Shown here: in pieces, positions 10,377-14,669 of the stretch | Numbering within the stretch: the stretch's first letter is position 1 | Layout: every line of letters starts with the position of its first letter | NCBI GenBank assembly: GCA_947455015.1 | Contig: CANGMY010000017.1 | Location: forward strand, 1-14,669 | DNA: 14,669 nucleotides | Source: Microthrixaceae bacterium | Lineage (GTDB): Bacteria > Actinomycetota > Acidimicrobiia > Acidimicrobiales > Acidimicrobilacustridaceae | Reading direction: 5' to 3' | Position numbers and translations under genes: made by a program | The notes under the pieces: model-generated | The model's database searches: none | What the model was told of the DNA's origin: nothing | Seen by the model: only the letters and a program-made list of their open reading frames with translations

Positions 10377-11903
10377 ATGGCCACAGACCTCGATCCCCGT
10401 CTCCCGATCATCGTTGGCACCGGACAGGTGATGATCCGCGATGCGTCCACCGAGCCGCTCGAGCCCGCCGAGCTCATGGCCGAAGCCTTGCGCCGTGCCG
10501 AGACCGACAGCGGTGGAACGGGACTTCTCACAGGCGCCGATCAAGTGCTGACCGTCAGCGAGTTGTCGTGGAGGTACAGAAATCCGGCGCTCGCCGTCGC
10601 CGGGCGCATTGGCGCCTCGCCGCGACGCCTCGCCACTTCGGTCGTCGGCGGGAACTTGGCCGGGGTAATGGTCGCCCGCGCCGCGGCCGACATTCAGGCT
10701 GGCATTGCCGATGTGATCGTCATTTCCGGTGGCGAGGCAACCCGGACCCGTTCCCGGCTTCGGAAGGCGGGCGTCGAACCCGAATGGTCGACCCAACCCG
10801 ACACGATTGACGAACCCGAAACCATCGGCGATCTACGACCGCTCGTGAACGACGTCGAAAACGCCCGTGGCGTTCGCTTGCCCGTGCACGTGTACCCATT
10901 GTTTGAAGTTGCGCTTCGAGCTCGGCTCGGGCTGAGCGTCGACGACCACATCAACCGAATTGGTTCGTTGTGGTCAGCGTTCTCAGATGTTGCGGCAACG
11001 AACCCAAATGCGTGGCTCCGCACTCCCCTCTCAGGTCCAGAGATCACAAACGCCTCGACCGAGAACCGAATGATTGCGTGGCCGTACACAAAGCGACTGT
11101 GCTCCAACAACCAGGTCGATCAAGGTGCTGCAGTCATCATTACTTCAGTTGCTGCCGCCGAACGCGCTGGCGTTTCTCGCGACCGATGGGTCTTCCTCCA
11201 CGCCGGTGCCGAAGCGATCGACCACTGGAATGTTTCAAATCGCGTCGACCTGTGCTCGTCACCCGCGCTTCGCACCGCTGGACGCGACGCATTTGCGCTT
11301 GCAGGCCTTGCCCCTGACGACATCGCTCACATTGACCTGTATTCATGCTTCCCCGCTGCAGTGCAGATTGGCGCAATTGAACTCGGACTCATCCCCGAAG
11401 CCGATACGAATGGCGCCGGATGGGGAGGAGTTGGCGCAACCCGTCCGCTCACCGTCACTGGCGGCATGACATTTGCGGGCGGTCCACTCAACAACTACCC
11501 GACGCACGGGCTTGCAACCATGGTCGAAACGTTGCGCAGCGACGCTGGCTCCGTTGGCCTTTGCACCGCAAACGGCGGCTACACCACCGAACACGCGGTA
11601 CTCGTCGCATCAACCCAACCGCCGCCGGCCGGTGCCTACCGCTACTCGAATCCGCAAGCCGAAGTTGATGCGCTTCCTAGCGTTGCATGCGACGACTCTT
11701 GGACAGGAGCGGTGACCATCGAAAGCGCAACAGTCGTGTTTGAGGATGTTCCGACACACGCACTTGTCGCAACGCGAACACCAGAGGGTCAGCGAGCTTG
11801 GGGCATGTCCACCGACGCCGACTTCATGGATGCCGCAATGACGACCGAACTCGTTGGAACTCGCGCGCAACGCTCCGCAGAAGGAACCATCGCACTCGAT
11901 TAA
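10377..11903 (+). CDS. Thiolase-like protein with extra C-terminal domain (TLP1-like)
   Basis: A 508-residue cytosolic protein with a thiolase fold recognisable from DPRLPIIVGTGQ at the start, the GGEATRTR region near 118–125, LYSCFPAAVQIGAIELGL near 321–338, TGGMTFAGGP near 361–370 and LCTANGG near 395–401. It looks most like the actinobacterial thiolase-like type 1 group, which carries an additional C-terminal domain of roughly 100 residues (here about 412–508). The usual nucleophilic cysteine region reads VVGGNLAGVMV with no Cys, and the catalytic GHP reads GGP (a His follows at 377); only the third-motif cysteine (Cys396) is kept. Ordinary thiolase chemistry is therefore doubtful and the substrate unknown, although databases usually label such proteins acetyl-CoA acetyltransferase. 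The ATG at 10377 fits the family N-terminus; upstream sequence in frame overlaps glyA. Confidence 0.82.
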   Translation: MATDLDPRLPIIVGTGQVMIRDASTEPLEPAELMAEALRRAETDSGGTGLLTGADQVLTVSELSWRYRNPALAVAGRIGASPRRLATSVVGGNLAGVMVARAAADIQAGIADVIVISGGEATRTRSRLRKAGVEPEWSTQPDTIDEPETIGDLRPLVNDVENARGVRLPVHVYPLFEVALRARLGLSVDDHINRIGSLWSAFSDVAATNPNAWLRTPLSGPEITNASTENRMIAWPYTKRLCSNNQVDQGAAVIITSVAAAERAGVSRDRWVFLHAGAEAIDHWNVSNRVDLCSSPALRTAGRDAFALAGLAPDDIAHIDLYSCFPAAVQIGAIELGLIPEADTNGAGWGGVGATRPLTVTGGMTFAGGPLNNYPTHGLATMVETLRSDAGSVGLCTANGGYTTEHAVLVASTQPPPAGAYRYSNPQAEVDALPSVACDDSWTGAVTIESATVVFEDVPTHALVATRTPEGQRAWGMSTDADFMDAAMTTELVGTRAQRSAEGTIALD

Positions 11904-11909
11904 TGCAGC

Positions 11910-11941
11910 GAGCGACTTAACCGTCGCTCAAGTTTGCTTTT
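11910..11941 (+). terminator. Probable intrinsic terminator of the thiolase-like gene (convergent region)
   Basis: GAGCGAC (11910–11916) and GTCGCTC (11923–11929) form a perfect seven-pair stem with a six-base loop, 7 nt after the thiolase-like stop. On the plus strand it is followed by AAGTTTGCTTTT, moderately T-rich. The loop carries the stop codon of the convergent CNB gene. In the minus direction no T tract follows, so it serves mainly the plus-strand gene. Confidence 0.5.
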
Positions 11942-12348
11942 AAGCGAGCAGCAAGCAGCGCGTGCACTCGCTCTTCGGCCTTTGGCATTTCGCTCAAAAG
12001 TTTCTGGAATGCCTTCGTGTCGAACGCGAGCAGTGCCATCGGCGTGGTGGCTACGACGGTTGCGGTTCGCGGCCGACGGTCGATTAGCGACATCTCGCCG
12101 ACCATCGAACCTGGGCCCAATGTGACGAGGTGTTCCTCGCCAACGAAGACCTCTGCTTCACCCGATTCGATGACGTAACACTCTTGACCGACCCGACCCT
12201 GATCGATCAGAAGCACGCCGGCCTCAACCTCGACATCGTCGGCCAACTCCGCCACTCGATCGAGTTCCGCATCGTTGAAGCCTTCAAAGAAGGCCAAACC
12301 CCGAAGACGAGGCGCCCCGTTGACTGCCTTCTTTCGCTTTCCGAACAT
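11917..12348 (-). CDS. Stand-alone cyclic-nucleotide-binding-domain protein (Crp/PKA-type CNB)
   Basis: A 143-residue soluble protein consisting of one cNMP-binding beta-roll with flanking helices and no DNA-binding helix-turn-helix, kinase or acyltransferase partner. The phosphate-binding cassette is intact: GEMSLIDRRPRTATV, with Glu85 expected to hold the ribose and Arg94 the cyclic phosphate. The preceding DQGRVGQECYVIESGEAEVF also follows the CNB pattern. The N-terminus is short and basic (MFGKRKK). The ATG at 12348 is chosen because AAGGTG lies six bases upstream; the longer frame runs into menB. It is divergent from menB and convergent with the thiolase-like gene. Its partner or output is unknown; it may act as a cyclic-nucleotide-dependent regulatory subunit. 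Confidence 0.88.
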   Translation of the reverse strand: MFGKRKKAVNGAPRLRGLAFFEGFNDAELDRVAELADDVEVEAGVLLIDQGRVGQECYVIESGEAEVFVGEEHLVTLGPGSMVGEMSLIDRRPRTATVVATTPMALLAFDTKAFQKLLSEMPKAEERVHALLAARLKANLSDG

Positions 12349-12351
12349 AAT
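12320..12351 (+). promoter_or_regulatory. Weak candidate promoter for menB
   Basis: TTGACT at 12320–12325 and CATAAT at 12346–12351 resemble -35 and -10 boxes on the plus strand, but the 20-nt spacer is longer than the usual 16–18. If used, menB mRNA would start near 12358 and carry the dyad at 12368–12385 in its leader. The elements lie over the start of the oppositely oriented CNB gene. Reported as a candidate only. Confidence 0.2.
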
Positions 12352-12367
12352 TTCCACCTTTCGGCAT

Positions 12368-12385
12368 GGACGGGTGCCCCCGTCC
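12368..12385. promoter_or_regulatory. Perfect dyad between divergent menB and CNB genes
   Basis: GGACGGG (12368–12374) and CCCGTCC (12379–12385) are exact inverted repeats around TGCC, in the 82-nt spacer of two divergent genes. On the minus strand it lies directly upstream of the CNB ribosome-binding site; on the plus strand it lies about 45 nt before the menB ATG. It could be an operator that controls both genes or an RNA hairpin in a leader. No known regulator consensus was recognised; in particular it does not resemble the TGTGA-N6-TCACA site of Crp. Confidence 0.4.
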
Positions 12386-12430
12386 GCGACGATGGTAGGC
12401 GCAACCCGCTTCATCTGACCGGAGGAATTC

Positions 12431-13333
12431 ATGGTCTCGGAAATCTTTGACCCCACCGCATGGCGCCCAGTCCCCGGTTTTGAGGACTTCACTGACATCA
12501 CCTATCACCGCGCCGTTGATCAGGGAACGGTTCGCGTGGCGTTCAATCGCCCCGAGATTCGCAATGCGTTTCGACCGCAAACGGTCGATGAGCTCTATCG
12601 AGCGCTCGACCATGCCCGGATGTCGAGTGACGTGGGGTGTGTGTTGCTCACGGGCAACGGCCCATCACCGCGAGATGGCGGATGGGCGTTCTGCTCAGGC
12701 GGCGATCAACGAATCCGCGGTAAGGACGGCTACAAGTACGCCGACGGAGAAACTGCCGACACGATCGATCCCGCACGAAGCGGTCGACTCCACATCCTTG
12801 AGGTGCAGCGACTCATTCGATTCATGCCCAAGGTCGTGATCTGCGTCGTTCCTGGTTGGGCTGCCGGTGGCGGGCACAGCCTTCACGTTGTGTGCGATCT
12901 CACACTTGCAAGTGCCGAACATGCGAAGTTCAAACAAACCGATGCCGATGTCGCCAGTTTCGATGGTGGATTCGGTTCGGCGTACCTCGCCCGTCAGGTC
13001 GGACAGAAATTCGCTCGCGAGATTTTCTTCTTAGGACGCGAATACAGCGCCGAGCAGATGTTCCACATGGGCGCCGTGAACGAAGTTGTTCCACATGCTG
13101 ATCTCGAAAAGGTTGCGCTCGAATGGGCGGCCATGATCAATGGCAAGAGCCCAACAGCACAGCGGATGCTCAAGTACTCGTTCAACCTCATCGATGATGG
13201 GCTCGTTGGTCAGCAGATCTTCGCTGGTGAAGCGACGCGTCTCGCATATGGAACTGACGAAGCAGCAGAAGGTCGCGATTCGTTCCTCGAAAAGCGTGAC
13301 GCCGATTGGTCGAGTTACCCCTGGCACTTCTGA
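12431..13333 (+). CDS. menB: 1,4-dihydroxy-2-naphthoyl-CoA synthase
   Basis: Crotonase-superfamily enzyme that closes the naphthoate ring of menaquinone by converting o-succinylbenzoyl-CoA to 1,4-dihydroxy-2-naphthoyl-CoA. The 300-residue sequence is very close, as far as I recall it, to the M. tuberculosis enzyme: FNRPEIRNAFRPQTVDELYR, GGWAFCSGGDQRIRG, GWAAGGGHSLHVVCDL and KQTDADVASFDGG. Asp171 and Ser176 match the mycobacterial catalytic Asp185 and Ser190, and Tyr273 matches Tyr287. The Asp marks the bicarbonate-independent (type II) class; E. coli-type enzymes have Gly there and use bicarbonate. The ATG has a near-perfect GGAGG five bases upstream. No other menaquinone gene is in the window, so it is separated from at least its immediate pathway neighbours. 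Confidence 0.97.
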   Translation: MVSEIFDPTAWRPVPGFEDFTDITYHRAVDQGTVRVAFNRPEIRNAFRPQTVDELYRALDHARMSSDVGCVLLTGNGPSPRDGGWAFCSGGDQRIRGKDGYKYADGETADTIDPARSGRLHILEVQRLIRFMPKVVICVVPGWAAGGGHSLHVVCDLTLASAEHAKFKQTDADVASFDGGFGSAYLARQVGQKFAREIFFLGREYSAEQMFHMGAVNEVVPHADLEKVALEWAAMINGKSPTAQRMLKYSFNLIDDGLVGQQIFAGEATRLAYGTDEAAEGRDSFLEKRDADWSSYPWHF

Positions 13334-13361
13334 CCTGAAGTCGACTGCCGTTCAGAAACGG

Positions 13362-13376
13362 GCGACCTCAGGTCGC
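13362..13376. terminator. Short hairpin in the menB/EamA convergent gap
   Basis: GCGACC (13362–13367) and GGTCGC (13371–13376) are exact inverted repeats around the EamA gene's stop codon (TCA on the plus strand). A second possible pairing joins GACCTGA at 13332–13338 with TCAGGTC at 13368–13374. Neither is followed by a T tract on either strand. A bidirectional terminator at this convergent junction is plausible but weakly supported. Confidence 0.3.
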
Positions 13377-14201
13377 AACAACGACGACGACGCCGATGAG
13401 CGCGAACGCTGCGCCGATCCACTGCTCACGTTCCAAGCGCTCATGATGCACTTGGCGCGCGAGCACAAGCGTCATGACGGGGAACATTGATGCCAACGCA
13501 GCGACGACCGGCAACGAACCGGTCTGCGTTGCCACTCCGTAGAACGTCACTGCGAGCACATCACCAACTCCGGAAACCGCGATCATCGGGAAAACCGACG
13601 TTGCGGGCCGTCTCGGCGCTCGCGTCGCTAGGACAGCCCCAATCAGCACCACTGGATAGACAACTCGCATGATGAGCAACGTCGAATAAGCGCTGTGTTC
13701 GCTCCCGTTCGCGACAGCGAGCAATGAGATACCGATCCCTAACGCTGCGCCCAGCGCCAACAGAATCGGGCGATGACCACCGGTGCGGAAATCACGAATG
13801 TGCGGTCCGCCAGCGAGGATCACGCCCATGACAGCAACCGCAATCCCTAACGATTGGACAAGGCCCGGACTCTCGCCCCGTAAAAAACCAGCGACAACTG
13901 GGACAAGCACAGACGTACTAGCAATCGGCGCGACCACGCCCATGGGCCCAGTTGCAAGTCCGCGGTAGAGCAACACAATGCCGATTGAACACGACACCCC
14001 AGCGACTGCTCCCCAGATCACCACTGTCGAATCAAACGCCAAATCGCCGCTGACGATGGCAATGACGGAGATGACTGGAAGCGCAATAAGACTCGACCAC
14101 AGCAACACCATCGTCGATGGCGATTTCTTTGACGCCGTGCCGCCACAGAAATCTGCGGTTCCCCAAAGTACTGATGACATCAGAGCGAGAACGATCGGCA
14201 T
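13368..14201 (-). CDS. EamA/DMT-superfamily ten-helix transporter
   Basis: A 277-residue, strongly hydrophobic inner-membrane protein made of two homologous five-helix EamA repeats. The N-terminal helix contains LWGTADFCGG, a common opening of this family, and the second half carries the usual LPVVAALASMFPVMTLVLA segment before a Glu-containing loop (RLEREQWIGAAF). DMT-family members export or import amino acids, nucleotides or other metabolites; the substrate cannot be told from sequence alone. The ATG at 14201 follows the prmC stop by one base, so translation is likely coupled to prmC. In mycobacteria the gene after prmC is a Sua5/YrdC gene, so this transporter occupies a non-standard place. 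Confidence 0.9.
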   Translation of the reverse strand: MPIVLALMSSVLWGTADFCGGTASKKSPSTMVLLWSSLIALPVISVIAIVSGDLAFDSTVVIWGAVAGVSCSIGIVLLYRGLATGPMGVVAPIASTSVLVPVVAGFLRGESPGLVQSLGIAVAVMGVILAGGPHIRDFRTGGHRPILLALGAALGIGISLLAVANGSEHSAYSTLLIMRVVYPVVLIGAVLATRAPRRPATSVFPMIAVSGVGDVLAVTFYGVATQTGSLPVVAALASMFPVMTLVLARQVHHERLEREQWIGAAFALIGVVVVVAT

Positions 14202-14202
14202 G

Positions 14203-14669
14203 TCAGTCGCCTCGCCTCACGACAAGTGCCCGATTGCGACCAGCCAGGTCAGCGTGAGTTTCGATTCCGACGAAACCAAACGAACGGGCGAGTTCCGAGG
14301 CTGTTTCGAGTTGAAGCGGATCCATTTCGAGAATCAGAACTCCACCCGAGCGAAGCCACGAAGGCGCATCCTCAAGAATCGTTCGAATGTCATCGAGTCC
14401 GTCAGGACCGGCGAACAGTGCAGACTGCGGTTCCCATTCACGAACGATGTCTTCGACAACATCACTTGTTGCGACATAGGGCGGATTACTGACGACCACA
14501 TCGATCGATCCACGAAGCTCGGGAGGGAGTGCATCAAACCACGACCCTTCGGCAATCTGTACGCGAGTGGCAGCGCGACCGATACCGGTGAGATTTGAGC
14601 GAGCAACAACAAGCGCGTCGGCCGATGCATCGGTGATCCAGACTTCGGCTCGTTCAACTTCTACCGCTA
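14203..14669 (-). CDS. prmC: Peptide chain release factor N5-glutamine methyltransferase, C-terminal part (partial)
   Basis: S-adenosylmethionine-dependent methylase of the GGQ glutamine in release factors RF1/RF2. The visible 154 residues run unbroken to the right window edge, so the N-terminal domain and the glycine-rich SAM loop lie outside. Seen here are EVWITDASADALVVARSNL (motif II region), the signature SNPPYVA that binds the target glutamine, and the C-terminal LRSGGVLILEMDPLQ and SFGFVGIETHADLAGRNRALV segments typical of PrmC. A shorter GTG-initiated frame from 14499 would start immediately before NPPY and is not a credible start. Its stop lies one base before the EamA start. The neighbouring prfA gene would be expected beyond the window. 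Confidence 0.96.
   Translation of the reverse strand, partial: AVEVERAEVWITDASADALVVARSNLTGIGRAATRVQIAEGSWFDALPPELRGSIDVVVSNPPYVATSDVVEDIVREWEPQSALFAGPDGLDDIRTILEDAPSWLRSGGVLILEMDPLQLETASELARSFGFVGIETHADLAGRNRALVVRRGD

Noticed and set aside
12368..12385. Crp-family binding site between menB and CNB
   Set aside because: The dyad GGACGGG/CCCGTCC does not match the TGTGA-N6-TCACA pattern, and the adjacent CNB protein has no helix-turn-helix.
12349..12501. N-terminal extension of the CNB frame into menB
   Set aside because: The extra 51 residues cover the divergent spacer and the first codons of menB; the ATG at 12348 has a good ribosome-binding site.
10294..14201. A defence island or mobile cassette in the accessory-looking block
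   Set aside because: All four genes are metabolic, sensory or transport proteins; there is no integrase, transposase, direct repeat, tRNA or toxin-like gene.

Overview
The window is an ordinary chromosomal housekeeping region of a high-GC actinobacterium. The best guess is class Acidimicrobiia (Ilumatobacter-like) or a close relative. MenB is strikingly similar to the mycobacterial enzyme. The order prmC … wecA–atp also recalls the mycobacterial prmC–sua5–wecA–atp neighbourhood, but the F-ATPase stator is encoded by three separate genes (b', b, delta), not by the mycobacterial b-delta fusion. The class-level assignment is inference from protein similarity recalled from memory; no search was run.

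Layout: positions 1–10293 carry one long run of minus-strand genes, read from high to low coordinates: glyA, wecA, atpZ-like, atpI-like, atpB (a), atpE (c), atpF' (b'), atpF (b), atpH (delta), atpA (alpha), atpG (gamma), atpD (beta) and the first codons of atpC (epsilon) at the window edge. Junctions are mostly tight: GTGA, ATGA and TGATG overlaps, or gaps of 3–20 nt. Four junctions are wider: wecA/atpZ (99 nt), atpB/atpE (97 nt), atpE/atpF' (135 nt) and atpG/atpD (54 nt). All of these except atpB/atpE carry a clear inverted repeat. Two of the repeats lie inside the ATP synthase operon and are not followed by a T tract, so they look like RNA stability or processing elements rather than terminators.

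Positions 10294–14201 hold four genes in alternating orientation between glyA and prmC: a thiolase-like protein (+) that appears to lack the usual catalytic Cys and His, a stand-alone cyclic-nucleotide-binding-domain protein (-), menB (+), and an EamA/DMT-family transporter (-). A 5'-truncated prmC (-) runs off the right end. CNB and menB are divergent and share an 82-nt spacer with a perfect dyad. The thiolase-like/CNB pair and the menB/EamA pair converge on short gaps with hairpins.

Functionally the window links energy conversion (H+-translocating F1Fo ATP synthase, menaquinone biosynthesis via MenB), one-carbon metabolism (GlyA), lipid-linked glycan initiation (WecA) and translation termination (PrmC). 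I see no tRNA, rRNA, CRISPR, insertion sequence, integrase or phage gene. I do not find a previously undescribed multi-gene system here. The points most worth a second look are the 35-residue C-terminal extension on the gamma subunit, the two intra-operon hairpins, the unfused b'/b/delta arrangement, the catalytic-residue-poor thiolase homologue, and the menB/CNB intergenic dyad.
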